A stretch of DNA of 64,000 bases, taken from positions 124,001 through 188,000 of the forward strand of contig NZ_SCRH01000046.1 of assembly GCF_004298145.1 (NCBI RefSeq), read 5' to 3'. The stretch comes from Mycobacterium sp. (GTDB lineage Bacteria > Actinomycetota > Actinomycetes > Mycobacteriales > Mycobacteriaceae). The notes below the pieces were generated by a model. The model was not told the DNA's origin, searched no databases, and worked only from the letters and a program-made list of their open reading frames with translations. Both the position numbers and the translations under genes were made by a program. This document shows positions 1 to 8,314 of this stretch, in pieces (position 1 is the stretch's first letter; every line of letters begins with the position of its first letter).

Positions 1-1
1 C

Positions 2-706
2 GCGGCGGTCCTCACCCCGGCGCACCAGGCGGTGCTCGGGGCGACGCTCGACGCCGACCGCCGCACCGAGTTCACGCGGCTCGCCGCCGCCCGCGGTGCG
101 TATCTGATCGAGGACGACTACGACGGGGAATTTCGCTACGACCGTCACCCCGTCGGCGCGCTGCAGGGCCTGGCGCCCGAACACGTCGTCTACGCGGGCA
201 GCGCCAGCAAGAGCCTGGCGCCCGGTGTCCGCCTTGGGTGGTTAGCGCTGCCCGCCGCCCTGGTCGACGGGGTTGTCGAGGCCAAGCGCCGCGCCGACCG
301 CGGAACCGATGTACTCGCCCAGTTGACGTTCGCGGAGTTGCTCGAATCGGGGGCGCTTGACCGGCACGTCCGGCGGATGCGGCGGCGCTACCGGTACCGC
401 CGCGACGCCCTTGTCGCTACCCTCGGCCGTTGCGCCCCCGGGATGCCGGTGCTGGGAATCGCCGCCGGGCTGCATGCCGTTGTCTCACTGCCCGAGGACA
501 TCTCGGAGGGCGACGTGTTGGCCGCCGCGCACCAACGCGACATCGCTCTCACCGGGCTGACGCCCTTCTGGCACGACACAGCTCAGCGCGCCGACGGCAT
601 CATCATCGGTTACGGAACACCGTCCGAGCACGAATACACCACCGCACTCGCACATCTCGGGCAGTTCCTGTCCGACGTGGCCGTTCGACCATCTATTCGC
701 GGGTAG
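2..706 (+). CDS. MocR/PdxR-type GntR regulator, C-terminal aminotransferase domain (5' truncated by window)
   Basis: The frame is open from base 2, so the gene begins before the window and only the fold-type I aminotransferase half is visible. The motif SASKSLAPGVRLGW carries the Schiff-base lysine for PLP, and EDDYDGEFRY is the usual MocR aspartate/tyrosine segment. MocR proteins join an N-terminal GntR winged helix to this domain and respond to PLP or amino-acid ligands; the DNA-binding half is not in view, so the regulator role is inferred. A stand-alone class I aminotransferase is less likely given the strongly MocR-like motifs. It ends about 70 bases before the tautomerase gene, which it may control. 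Confidence 0.8.
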   Translation, partial: AAVLTPAHQAVLGATLDADRRTEFTRLAAARGAYLIEDDYDGEFRYDRHPVGALQGLAPEHVVYAGSASKSLAPGVRLGWLALPAALVDGVVEAKRRADRGTDVLAQLTFAELLESGALDRHVRRMRRRYRYRRDALVATLGRCAPGMPVLGIAAGLHAVVSLPEDISEGDVLAAAHQRDIALTGLTPFWHDTAQRADGIIIGYGTPSEHEYTTALAHLGQFLSDVAVRPSIRG

Positions 707-777
707 CCGGTCAGCTAGCCTTGATGCTGGCCACCGGCTCGTCAGGGGCTTGAGAAAGCTGTCAGGAGGGTTCCGCA

Positions 778-1209
778 ATGCCGATGATCGACCTGACATT
801 CGTGCGCGGCTCGGTGGACGAGGCAGCCCTGAGCCCGCTGGCCGACGAGTTGGTCACGGTATTGCTGCGCGCCGAACGCGCCCCGGACACACCGTTTTTG
901 CGTGACAACACCTGGGTGTATCTACACGCGCTGGACACCGAAGCGCTCTCGGTGGGCGGCCGGGGACCGGGTGCGCCTCGGTTCAGGGTTGATCTCACAG
1001 TATTCGAAGGTGCGCTGTCGCAGGACCGCAAGGAACAGCTGGCCGCCGACGTGCACGCCGCGGTGTGTGCCGCGGCGGGAATCGACCCTCAGGGCCCGAA
1101 GGCGTTTCACGTGTGGATGTTGATCCGCGAGATTCCCGAAGGAAACTGGGCCGGCGGCGGCAATATCATTTACTACCGGCAGGTGAAAGGCCTTGCAGCG
1201 CAGGACTGA
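778..1209 (+). CDS. Tautomerase (4-oxalocrotonate tautomerase superfamily)
   Basis: The 143-residue product begins Met-Pro, so removal of Met would leave the N-terminal catalytic proline of this superfamily. The segments RKEQLAADVHAAV and LIREIPEGNWAGGG match the conserved helix and the loop near the C-terminus of the family. At about 140 residues it is longer than classical 4-OT (about 62) and resembles two-module or trimeric tautomerases. A strong ribosome site (AGGAGGG) lies 6-12 bases before the ATG. The substrate is unknown; it sits between a MocR-type regulator and a convergent P450 gene. Confidence 0.82.
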   Translation: MPMIDLTFVRGSVDEAALSPLADELVTVLLRAERAPDTPFLRDNTWVYLHALDTEALSVGGRGPGAPRFRVDLTVFEGALSQDRKEQLAADVHAAVCAAAGIDPQGPKAFHVWMLIREIPEGNWAGGGNIIYYRQVKGLAAQD

Positions 1210-1215
1210 TGGCGG

Positions 1216-2496
1216 TCAGTCGGCCGCGGTGAACTCGATGTGCAACTCCGTCAGTCCGCGCAGCAAGAACGTGGACTCGTAGCGGTACTGGCGGTTGGAA
1301 CGCAGACCGTGCTTGGCCTCACTGATTCTGAATTCGCGCGTTCGGTCCAGGAGGCGGTTGACGGTGATGTGTCCTTCCACGCGTGCCAGCGGCGCACCCG
1401 CGCACGTGTGGATTCCGCGACCGAAGGCAATGTGCTCGCGAACGTTCTTCCGGTCGACGTGGAATTCGTCGGGATTCTCGAACTTTCGCGGGTCACGGTT
1501 GGCGGCTCCCAGGCACAGCATGATGACGGTGCCGGCCGGGATGTGTACCCCACCCAGGGTGGTGGTCTTACGCGCCAGGCGGAAGTCGACCTTGGTCGGG
1601 CTCTGCATGCGCAGCGCTTCTTCGATGAACGTGCCGATCAAGCCTCGATCTGAACGCAGCCGCTCTTGCAGCTCGGGGTCATCGCCGAGGATCTGCACCG
1701 CCGAGCTGAGCAGTTTGGTCACGGTCTCCTGCCCGGCCGCGAACAAGAAGGTCGCCGGCCGGACGACCTCCAACAGCGGCGGGATCGAGCCATCGGGATA
1801 CGTGGCGGTCGCCAGGCCGGTCAACACGTCTTCGCGGGCTCGCTGTCGCCGGTCGGTGATGTAGGCGCTGAACAGATCGTCAAGGTACTGCAACGGGTTG
1901 CTGCCCACCGGTTCGTGATCCAGCGCGCCCACCCTGGCGCCCGGCGCATTGCCGGCCCCGAGATTGCGGCGGATCTCCGCGCGGTCCTCGTCGGGGACCC
2001 CGAGCAGATCGGCGATCGCCAGTGTCGCGAACGGCTTCGCGTATTCGCTGAGGAACTCGCACTGACCGTTGGCGATGAACTCGTCGAACTGGCGGTCGGC
2101 CAACTGCCAGATGTAGTCCTTGTTTTCCTGCAGCCGGCGCGGGGTGAGCAGCCGCCCGAGTAGGGAACGCGCCTTTTCATGCTCGGGCGGGTCCATCACA
2201 ACCATGTGCTCGAAGATCGGGAATTCGTGGCGGTGCGCTTGGATCTGGTCGCTGATGTCGTCACCGTCGGGGGTGAACGGCAGCGGCGGGAACGGGCCGC
2301 CGATCGCGTTGACGGCGGAGAACGAATCGACATCCTTGAATGCGGCGTGGACTTCCTGGTAGCCGGTGACGGCGACGACGCCGTGGTGCGGTTCGCGAAA
2401 CACCGGTCCCTGGTTGCGCAGATATTCCCAGTACTCATAGGGGTCCTGCGCGACGTCGGCGTCGGTGAAGTAGTCGACGTTGGCGAGATCGGTCAT
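1216..2496 (-). CDS. Cytochrome P450
   Basis: This is a soluble bacterial P450 of 426 residues from the chosen start (MTDLANVDYF). That ATG has an AGGAGAAGGGA ribosome site; a 31-residue upstream extension in the same frame has none. Visible hallmarks are the I-helix AGQET, the K-helix ExxR in EEALRMQSP, and the heme loop FGRGIHTCAGAPLAR with the cysteine thiolate. Such enzymes hydroxylate lipids, sterols or terpenes using ferredoxin-delivered electrons. The ferredoxin gene lies 46 bases upstream on the same strand, so the two form an operon that is probably repressed by the divergent TetR gene. I cannot assign a CYP family. Confidence 0.95.
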   Translation of the reverse strand: MTDLANVDYFTDADVAQDPYEYWEYLRNQGPVFREPHHGVVAVTGYQEVHAAFKDVDSFSAVNAIGGPFPPLPFTPDGDDISDQIQAHRHEFPIFEHMVVMDPPEHEKARSLLGRLLTPRRLQENKDYIWQLADRQFDEFIANGQCEFLSEYAKPFATLAIADLLGVPDEDRAEIRRNLGAGNAPGARVGALDHEPVGSNPLQYLDDLFSAYITDRRQRAREDVLTGLATATYPDGSIPPLLEVVRPATFLFAAGQETVTKLLSSAVQILGDDPELQERLRSDRGLIGTFIEEALRMQSPTKVDFRLARKTTTLGGVHIPAGTVIMLCLGAANRDPRKFENPDEFHVDRKNVREHIAFGRGIHTCAGAPLARVEGHITVNRLLDRTREFRISEAKHGLRSNRQYRYESTFLLRGLTELHIEFTAAD

Positions 2497-2542
2497 GAGT
2501 TCAGATCCCTTCTCCTGGCCCAGAAAGCGCTGTGCGGCACGT

Positions 2543-2752
2543 TCACTCTTCTTCTGAAACCAAGCTGATGGCTTGGCGCGGACAGGCAACCACTGCGGCT
2601 TCTACGCTGTGGCGCAACGCTTCAGCCGGTGTCTCATCGCAGGTCGCGACGTCATCACCCAGCTCGAAAACCTCGGGGGCGATCTCCACGCAGAGGGCGT
2701 GTGCCTCACACAGGCGCGGATCCACCCGGACACGCATGCGTGCTGTCGTCAT
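2543..2752 (-). CDS. P450-associated 3Fe-4S ferredoxin
   Basis: The 69-residue ferredoxin contains CEAHALC and later ACPRQAI. Together these give the C-x2-H-x2-C...C pattern, in which histidine replaces a cysteine, typical of the single-cluster ferredoxins that serve mycobacterial P450s. The chosen ATG (MTTARMRV) follows a GGAGGG ribosome site; an 11-residue longer form is possible but lacks one. It is directly upstream of the P450 gene and should be its electron donor. Its promoter lies in the 66-base gap shared with the divergent TetR gene. Confidence 0.92.
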   Translation of the reverse strand: MTTARMRVRVDPRLCEAHALCVEIAPEVFELGDDVATCDETPAEALRHSVEAAVVACPRQAISLVSEEE

Positions 2753-2787
2753 CGGCGCCCTCCGTCCACTGTCGCGGCTCCACAAGT

Positions 2788-2813
2788 TGATCGATCGACC
2801 AAATTGTTAAGAT
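2788..2813. promoter_or_regulatory. Candidate TetR operator and -10 between ferredoxin/P450 and TetR genes
   Basis: The sequence TGATCGATCGAC (2788-2799) sits in the 66-base divergent gap and recurs exactly at 3590-3601, just before the SDR gene. TAAGAT at 2808-2813 lies 5 bases before the TetR start and could be a -10 for a near-leaderless message. Operator assignment is inferred from position and repetition. Confidence 0.5.
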
Positions 2814-2818
2814 GCGGT

Positions 2819-3478
2819 ATGCCTACCACGGATCGCGCGGGCCGGTCAAGCAAAGCGGGCGCGCCCAACCGCACGGTGACTCGCCAAAACAAGAGGAACA
2901 CGGATGCCGGGGCGCGCAGCAAGCTGATCGAAGCGACCGCCCGGATCATGCGCGACGAAGGCTATGCCGCCGCCACATCCCGGCGGGTCGCCGCCGAGGC
3001 CGGCGTCAAGCAGGCCCTGGTCTATTACTACTTCCCGACGATGGACGATCTGTTCGTCGAGGTGCTGCGCGCCGGCGCCGAAACGGCGCTGACGCGCATG
3101 CGCGCCCTGTTGGCCGAGGATGATCCGCTTCGAGCGCTATGGCTGATGAACAGCGATGCGGCATTGACCACTCTCAACGCCGAGTTCATGGCACTGGCCA
3201 ACCACCGCAAGGCAATTGGCACCGAACTCAAAGCGTATGCCGAACGTGTACGCGACATCGAGACGGCGGCGGTAACCATGGTGCTGCGCGCCAACGGAAT
3301 CGATCTCGAGAAATACCCGCCGGTGGCAATCTCGATGCTGATCGCGCAGGTGGCGCGCAGCCTGTGTAACGAGAGCGCCGTCGGCGTCACCCAGGGGCAC
3401 GACGAGTTGCGCGCGTTCGCCGAACACCAGATGAGCCTGCTGAAGGCGCCTGCGGCGGCGTCCACGCCAAGCAGCTAG
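2819..3478 (+). CDS. TetR-family regulator of the P450/SDR locus
   Basis: The 219-residue protein has a typical N-terminal TetR helix-turn-helix at about residues 35-80, with SRRVAAEAGVKQALVYYYFP as the recognition region, and a variable ligand-binding C-terminal part. The start at MPTTDRAG was chosen because the longer frame runs back through the divergent ferredoxin gene. The gene is divergent from ferredoxin/P450 and tandem with a mycofactocin-type SDR. The same 12-base motif precedes both flanking units, so it probably represses both in response to a hydrophobic substrate. The ligand is unknown. Confidence 0.88.
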   Translation: MPTTDRAGRSSKAGAPNRTVTRQNKRNTDAGARSKLIEATARIMRDEGYAAATSRRVAAEAGVKQALVYYYFPTMDDLFVEVLRAGAETALTRMRALLAEDDPLRALWLMNSDAALTTLNAEFMALANHRKAIGTELKAYAERVRDIETAAVTMVLRANGIDLEKYPPVAISMLIAQVARSLCNESAVGVTQGHDELRAFAEHQMSLLKAPAAASTPSS

Positions 3479-3589
3479 CACGGGCCGCTCGCTGCCGCGA
3501 GGGCAGCACGGCCGCCTTCGGGCCGCGGCACCTCATCGCGCGGCCGGCCACACGTCTGTTGACACTGCGGCCAAATGGTGCCACCCTCC

Positions 3590-3601
3590 TGATCGATCGA
3601 C
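3590..3601. promoter_or_regulatory. Second copy of the TGATCGATCGAC operator motif
   Basis: The 12 bases are identical to those at 2788-2799 and lie 36 bases before the SDR start. A TTGACA hexamer at 3559-3564 could be a -35, but no convincing -10 is visible. Probable binding site of the adjacent TetR protein. Confidence 0.45.
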
Positions 3602-3637
3602 AAATAAAACCAATCCACACACAGGCGAGGTGCAGTC

Positions 3638-4477
3638 ATGGCCGGAAGAGTTGAGGGCAAGGTCGCGTTCATCACGGGGGCGGCCCGTGGCCAGGGCCGC
3701 AGCCACGCGGTGCGCCTGGCGCAGGAAGGTGCCGACATCATTGCGGTCGACATCTGCACCCCGATCAGCAGCAGCAGCGAGATCCCGCCCTCGACGCCCG
3801 ATGACCTGGCCGAAACGGCCGACCTCATCAAGGGCCTCAACCGCCGCATCGTGACCGCCGAAGTCGACGTCCGTGACTACGACGCGCTCAAAGCCGCGGT
3901 GGACAGCGGCGTCGAACAGCTCGGCCGGCTGGACATCATTTGCGCCAACGCCGGAATCGGCAACGGCGGCCAGACGCTGGATAAAACCAGTGAGGACGAC
4001 TGGCGTGACATGATCGACGTCAACCTTTCCGGTGTCTGGAAGACCGTCAAAGCCGGTGTGCCGCATTTGATTTCCCAGGGTCAGGGCGGATCGATCATCC
4101 TGACCAGTTCGGTCGGCGGGCTCAAGGCCTACCCGCACACCGGTCATTACATCGCCGCCAAGCACGGCGTCGTCGGTTTGATGCGCACCTTCGCCGTCGA
4201 GCTGGGCGAGCACTTCATCCGGGTGAATTCCGTTCACCCCACCAACGTGAACACGCCCATGTTCATGAACGAGGGGACGATGAAGCTGTTCCGGCCCGAC
4301 CTGAAGAATCCCGGCCCGGACGACCTCAAGGTCGCCGCGCAGTTCATGCACGTGCTGCCGATCGGATGGGTCGAGGCGGTGGATATCAGCAACGCGGTGC
4401 TGTTCCTGGCTTCCGACGAATCGCGTTACATCACAGGCCTTCCGGTCACCGTCGATGCCGGGAGCATGCTCAAGTAA
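3638..4477 (+). CDS. Mycofactocin-coupled SDR oxidoreductase
   Basis: The 279-residue short-chain dehydrogenase has the Rossmann motif TGAARGQG (residues 13-20), NAG at about 104-106, Ser157/158, and Tyr171-x3-Lys175. The N-terminal pattern GRVEGKVAFITGAARGQGRSHA and the long insertion after VDIC (about residues 41-65) are typical of the subfamily with non-exchangeable NAD that depends on mycofactocin as external electron carrier. It probably oxidises an alcohol, perhaps the product of the neighbouring P450. A GCGAGGTG ribosome site precedes the ATG. The subfamily is assigned by recall of its signature and was not searched. Confidence 0.88.
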   Translation: MAGRVEGKVAFITGAARGQGRSHAVRLAQEGADIIAVDICTPISSSSEIPPSTPDDLAETADLIKGLNRRIVTAEVDVRDYDALKAAVDSGVEQLGRLDIICANAGIGNGGQTLDKTSEDDWRDMIDVNLSGVWKTVKAGVPHLISQGQGGSIILTSSVGGLKAYPHTGHYIAAKHGVVGLMRTFAVELGEHFIRVNSVHPTNVNTPMFMNEGTMKLFRPDLKNPGPDDLKVAAQFMHVLPIGWVEAVDISNAVLFLASDESRYITGLPVTVDAGSMLK

Positions 4478-4500
4478 GGGTTTCCGTGACCGCCGGTCGA

Positions 4501-5088
4501 TCAGTCCTCGACGCGGATGATCAATGTCGGCTTGACCGGATCGTCCGGATCGGCAACCCGCTGCCATACCGCGTCGACCATGGGGCGTAGCAACAATTCA
4601 CCCATTTGCCGCACCAGTACGGACACCACCTGTCCGGACAACCGACGTTGTGACGAGGCCATATGCGCGTCCCGCAGCGCGCTGACTTCACGCCGGGTGA
4701 GATCGACCAGCACATCCAGCAAGTGCATCTGATCGTCAGAGGGTGCCAGGATGGCGCGTCGCAGGTAATCGACAACCGTCGGATTCTCCTCGAGCATGCG
4801 GCTCACCGCCGCATCGCGGGCGGCGGCGTGCTCGCCGGGGTCGTCGATTGGACCCACTTCTCGCAGCGCGCTCTCAAAGTAGTCGACCACCAATTGGTCG
4901 ACGGCGTCGCGCAATCCGGCCTTGGACTTGAAATGGTGCTGCACGAGGCCGAGGGTCACGCCGGCTTCAGCGGCAACAGCACGCAGTGAGACCCGGTCCT
5001 CGCCATACAGGGCATACAGGTCGAGAGCCGCGTTGCGGATACGCGCCTTCGCCGTGAGGTCGTCGTTCGACGCCCGCGGATTCACCAT
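4501..5088 (-). CDS. TetR-family regulator divergent from CoA-transferase
   Basis: The 195-residue protein has an N-terminal helix-turn-helix (SLRAVAAEAGVTLGLVQHHFKSKAGL) and an effector domain I cannot match to a ligand. A GGAGG site 6 bases before the ATG supports the start. It faces the CoA-transferase gene across 93 bases holding a perfect 12-base palindrome that overlaps that gene's -10, so repression of the acyl-CoA operon and of itself is likely. Confidence 0.85.
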   Translation of the reverse strand: MVNPRASNDDLTAKARIRNAALDLYALYGEDRVSLRAVAAEAGVTLGLVQHHFKSKAGLRDAVDQLVVDYFESALREVGPIDDPGEHAAARDAAVSRMLEENPTVVDYLRRAILAPSDDQMHLLDVLVDLTRREVSALRDAHMASSQRRLSGQVVSVLVRQMGELLLRPMVDAVWQRVADPDDPVKPTLIIRVED

Positions 5089-5168
5089 GTTCGCCTCCTG
5101 TCGGGTCGCCCCGGACGTAGCTCAGGGTACGGCGGGGCGCCGCTGACTTTACGGCTGACTTTTTTACT

Positions 5169-5180
5169 ATACGATCGTAT
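5169..5180. promoter_or_regulatory. Palindromic operator ATACGATCGTAT overlapping a -10
   Basis: This perfect 12-base palindrome contains TACGAT (5170-5175), a TANNNT -10 exactly 6 bases before the GTG at 5182. That geometry predicts a leaderless CoA-transferase message and repression by occlusion. The likely binder is the divergent TetR protein. Confidence 0.6.
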
Positions 5181-5181
5181 C

Positions 5182-6024
5182 GTGCCTTGGAAGACGGCGA
5201 TCGGAATGTCACCACCGCTCGTCGGCGTGCGGGTCGTATCCCTGGCCATCAATCTGCCGGGACCGCTCGCGGCCGCCCGCCTCGCCGAGCTCGGTGCGAC
5301 GGTCACCAAGGTGGAGCCGCCCAGCGGCGACCCGCTCGCTGGGGCGGTGCCCGGCTGGTATGCGCAGCTGATCATGCGGCAGACAGTGGTCGCCCTCGAC
5401 ATCAAGTCCGATCGGGCGAAGCTGGACGATCTACTCGCCGACGCCGACCTGCTCATCACCTCGATGCGACCGTCCGCCCTCGACCGGCTCGGCCTTGCGT
5501 GTCCGCACCAGACGTTCCCCCAGCTCTCGCTGATCGAGATCGTCGGCCATGACGGTGACGCGACCGAGGTGCCCGGCCACGACCTCAATTACCAAGCGGT
5601 GCACGGCACACTGACGCCCCCGTCGATGCCGAAGGTCCCGATCGCGGACATGCTCGGCGCCGAACGCACCGTGTCCACCGCCCTGGCAGCCCTGATCGCG
5701 CGCACGAAATCCGGCGGCGGACGGGCGTACCGGGTGGTACTGGAGGAAGCCGCCGCCCGTGCGGGTGATGCCGTGCGACACGGATTAATGGGCGAGGGCG
5801 CCGTCCTCGGGGGTGCGTTCCCCGGCTACGGCATCTACGAATCCGCCGACGGGTACGTCGCACTCGGCGCTATCGAGCCGCATTTCTTCGGCCGCGTTCT
5901 GGAGACGTTCGGCGCGGACGGCACGCACGAGGGCATCCGAGCGGCCTTCGCCGGCAAGACCACCGCGGAACTGGAAGCCATTGCAGCGCAAGCCGACATA
6001 CCGCTCAACGCTGTGCAGCAGTAA
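5182..6024 (+). CDS. CaiB/BaiF (class III) CoA-transferase family protein
   Basis: The 280-residue product has the N-terminal GVRVVSLAINLPGPLAAARLAELGATVTKVEPP block and a central IADMLGAE segment whose Asp156 fits the catalytic aspartate that forms the acyl-aspartyl anhydride. It is shorter than classical family members (about 380-400) but matches short actinobacterial and racemase-like forms. The GTG start is supported by a -10 at leaderless distance; an ATG at 5206 is the alternative. It probably transfers CoA to, or epimerises, a substrate acid that the acyl-CoA dehydrogenase then oxidises; their genes are 41 bases apart. Confidence 0.82.
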   Translation: MPWKTAIGMSPPLVGVRVVSLAINLPGPLAAARLAELGATVTKVEPPSGDPLAGAVPGWYAQLIMRQTVVALDIKSDRAKLDDLLADADLLITSMRPSALDRLGLACPHQTFPQLSLIEIVGHDGDATEVPGHDLNYQAVHGTLTPPSMPKVPIADMLGAERTVSTALAALIARTKSGGGRAYRVVLEEAAARAGDAVRHGLMGEGAVLGGAFPGYGIYESADGYVALGAIEPHFFGRVLETFGADGTHEGIRAAFAGKTTAELEAIAAQADIPLNAVQQ

Positions 6025-6065
6025 CGCTGAACGCAGGAACAACAGACCTGAACGGAGGGTGATCC

Positions 6066-7229
6066 ATGTCCGAACTATTCCCCGACTACCGCGCCACCTG
6101 GGAGACGGACCAACACCGCGAGCTGCGCAAGCACGCGGCGGAGTTCTTCCGCAAGGAGTCGACCCCGAATCAGGAGCGCTGGGCCGCACAGCACCAGGTC
6201 GACCGTGAGTTCTGGAACAAGCTGGGCGATGCCGGCCTGCTCGGTGTTGATCTGCCCGAGCAGTACGGCGGCATCGACGGCGACTTCGGGCTGTCGGCCG
6301 TCGTCGCCGACGAACTCGCCCTGGCCGGCGACGCGGCGTCGGGCTGGATCGTGCACTCCCCGATCGTCGCGCACTACATCAACACCTATGCGAACGAGGA
6401 GCAGAAGCAGCGCTGGCTGCCCGGCATCATCAGCGGGGAGAAGGTGCTCGCGATCGCAATGACCGAACCCGGCACCGGGTCCGACCTGCAGGCTGTCACG
6501 ACGACTGCGGTTCGCGAGGGTGACCACTACGTAGTCAACGGCTCGAAGACGTTCATCTCCAACGGAACCCACTGCGATCTGCTGGTGATCGTCGCCAAGA
6601 CGGACAGCACGCAGGGCGCCGCCGGAATATCGCTGATCGTCGCCGAGACCAACGCGGATCTGGCCGGATTCGAACGCGGACGAGTGCTCGAGAAGGTCGG
6701 CCAGCACGGCCAAGATACCCGCGAACTGTTCTTCACCGATATGCGGGTGCCGGTGGCGAATCTGCTTGGCGCGCAGGAGGGTCTCGGTTTCTACCAACTC
6801 ATGGAGCAACTGGCGCGTGAGCGGCTGATTATCGCCGCGACGTGCGCCGGAATGGCGGAGGCGGCGGTGCTCGAATCGCTGCGTTACACCAAGGAACGCG
6901 AAGCGTTCGGCAAGCCGCTGATCAAGTTCCAGCACACCAGGTTCGAGCTGGCCGAACTGAAGGCGGAGGTGCTCTCGATCAAGACCACCGTTGATTACTG
7001 CATCCAACAGTACATCGACGGCAAGAACGACCCGGCTACCGCGTCGATGGCCAAGCTGGTCGCTGCCGACAAGGCCGTCGCAGTGGTGGATCGGTGCGTT
7101 CAGTTCTTCGGCGGATACGGCTACATGATGGAGTACCCGATCGCCCGCGCCTACGCCGCGGCGCGGGTGAACAAGATCTACGGTGGCACAAGCGAAATCA
7201 TGAAAGAAATCATCGGCCGCTCACTGTGA
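6066..7229 (+). CDS. Acyl-CoA dehydrogenase
   Basis: The full-length 387-residue flavoenzyme carries MTEPGTGSD (FAD/substrate loop), RLIIAATCAGMAEAA, QFFGGYGYM, and the C-terminal YGGTSEIMKEIIGR with Glu377 as the predicted catalytic base. It should introduce an alpha-beta double bond in an acyl-CoA, passing electrons to ETF. A strong ACGGAGGGTG ribosome site precedes the ATG. It follows the CoA-transferase gene, so both probably act in one degradation pathway controlled by the TetR gene at 4501-5088. The acyl substrate cannot be read from sequence. Confidence 0.93.
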   Translation: MSELFPDYRATWETDQHRELRKHAAEFFRKESTPNQERWAAQHQVDREFWNKLGDAGLLGVDLPEQYGGIDGDFGLSAVVADELALAGDAASGWIVHSPIVAHYINTYANEEQKQRWLPGIISGEKVLAIAMTEPGTGSDLQAVTTTAVREGDHYVVNGSKTFISNGTHCDLLVIVAKTDSTQGAAGISLIVAETNADLAGFERGRVLEKVGQHGQDTRELFFTDMRVPVANLLGAQEGLGFYQLMEQLARERLIIAATCAGMAEAAVLESLRYTKEREAFGKPLIKFQHTRFELAELKAEVLSIKTTVDYCIQQYIDGKNDPATASMAKLVAADKAVAVVDRCVQFFGGYGYMMEYPIARAYAAARVNKIYGGTSEIMKEIIGRSL

Positions 7230-7251
7230 GCAGCGCGGCGAGGAACTGGCA

Positions 7252-7486
7252 CATGGCCACGCGGGCATACATCTACGAAGCGAAGACGGGTGCCCCGCAC
7301 GCCGTCAAGCCAGAGTCATATGCCGTTTCACGCTGGCACCGTGAGGGGCGAAGGATTCCTGGATTCATCGGCTACTTGGTCGCCGGATTGCCCGAAGCGA
7401 TCGTCTCAAGCTTAGCAATCCTCTCCCCGATCTCACCGCCGCCATCGCGGTGGTCACCCTCGGTCTGCCATGGTGATTCAAGATAA
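7252..7486 (+). pseudogene. Possible decayed thiolase N-terminus
   Basis: Just after the acyl-CoA dehydrogenase an open stretch starts MATRAYIYEAKTG and continues PHAVKPES. This weakly resembles the first residues of acetyl-CoA acetyltransferases (xxAYIYEAIRTPRG...VKP), but the nucleophile-cysteine region and everything after are absent. A thiolase would be the expected next gene in a beta-oxidation operon. A chance resemblance over about 20 residues is the alternative. Confidence 0.25.
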
Positions 7487-7778
7487 GAGAACCGTGTGTC
7501 GTACTCGTGACGGGAGCGCTCGGATCCTCGTGTGTTAAATACCCGCTCAGGATCGGTGGCGTCCAGTGCCCGGGCGCAGCGCATGGGCAGATGCCGGGAT
7601 CGAATAGCCCTCTGTCATCGAATTCCCCTACGGCCCAGAGCGGCAAGTCCAGCTCCCGCTCCTGACTGCCGGGGCTGCCATACCGGCAGCAGACGAATTT
7701 GATCGCTTTCATCCTGGCTTCATGTGCCGCCGTTAACGTCGTTTTCCAACCACAGTTACAACGAGAACGGATGGATCG
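7487..7778. other. Intergenic region before the PepSY-like gene
   Basis: I see no coding potential on either strand here: reverse-strand frames lack a ribosome site and protein-like composition. The only supported element is the direct repeat at 7708-7723 that precedes the small exported protein. Confidence 0.5.
7708..7723 (+). promoter_or_regulatory. TTCAT-N6-TTCAT direct repeat (candidate TcrA box 1)
   Basis: TTCAT occurs at 7708-7712 and 7719-7723, an 11-base period, 56 bases before the PepSY-like gene. The same spacing recurs at 9363-9378 (minus strand) and 9414-9429. Direct repeats at one helical turn are typical of OmpR-class regulators. Confidence 0.55.
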
Positions 7779-8072
7779 ATGAGAGTTAGAACGAAGGTTG
7801 GCATTGGCGTAGCCGGCGTGGCCGTCCTGGGCGCCCTCGGCGTCGGCGTCGCAGTCGCTGACGACCAGGAGGTCACCGGCCCGGCAGCGGATCAGGCACG
7901 CACCGCGGCGGTACAAGCGATACCGGGCAAGGCCGGGAAGGTCGAAAAGGAAACCAATGAGGGGGCCGCCTACTACGGGGTGCTCGTTACCAAACCCGAT
8001 GGCAATCAGGTGGAAGTACACCTAGATCAGGGCTTCCATTTTGTGGGCACCGAAGCCCCGGATAACGATTGA
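7779..8072 (+). CDS. Small exported PepSY-like protein (Rv0603-like)
   Basis: The 97-residue protein begins with a basic N-terminus and a hydrophobic segment at about residues 7-27 that ends AVADDQ, a plausible signal peptide. The rest (TAAVQAIPGKAGKVEKETNEGAAYYGVLVTKPDGNQVEVHLDQGF) looks like one PepSY module: a helix, then strands containing the xYGV.V...G..V.V pattern. PepSY domains are often inhibitory or envelope-sensing. The position beside an LpqO-type lipoprotein and TcrA matches M. tuberculosis Rv0603-Rv0604-tcrA. The ribosome site is weak. Confidence 0.72.
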   Translation: MRVRTKVGIGVAGVAVLGALGVGVAVADDQEVTGPAADQARTAAVQAIPGKAGKVEKETNEGAAYYGVLVTKPDGNQVEVHLDQGFHFVGTEAPDND

Positions 8073-8168
8073 TCACGGAATCTCAACTAGGTCCTGTCGC
8101 AACGTATTTCGCTTGCCTATTCGGTTAGTTGGCGCACCCCTGGCCTGGTCGGTGTGGGCGCGGCGTGC

Positions 8169-8309
8169 TCAGTACAGGTAGATGTCGATGAGCAGCGCGC
8201 CGAGACCGGCCAGGGCGGCCAGCCCCGCAAGTCGCCGCGCCGCGGTTGGCGCGCGGGTCGACGGCAACCAGGTCACGCAATTGAGATTTGCGAGTGTCGC
8301 GGCCCGCAT
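8169..8309 (-). CDS. Possible 46-residue membrane peptide after lpqO
   Basis: An ATG 5 bases past the lpqO stop opens a 46-codon frame ending RRLAGLAALAGLGALLIDIYLY, which would form one membrane helix at the C-terminus. The tight spacing suggests translational coupling. There is no recognisable family and the first half looks non-protein-like, so this may be chance or a gene fragment. Confidence 0.25.
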   Translation of the reverse strand: MRAATLANLNCVTWLPSTRAPTAARRLAGLAALAGLGALLIDIYLY

Positions 8310-8314
8310 TCCGA

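Noticed and set aside
3533..4567. Minus-strand 344-codon frame opposite the SDR
   Set aside because: It mirrors the SDR codons exactly and has no recognisable domain or ribosome site.
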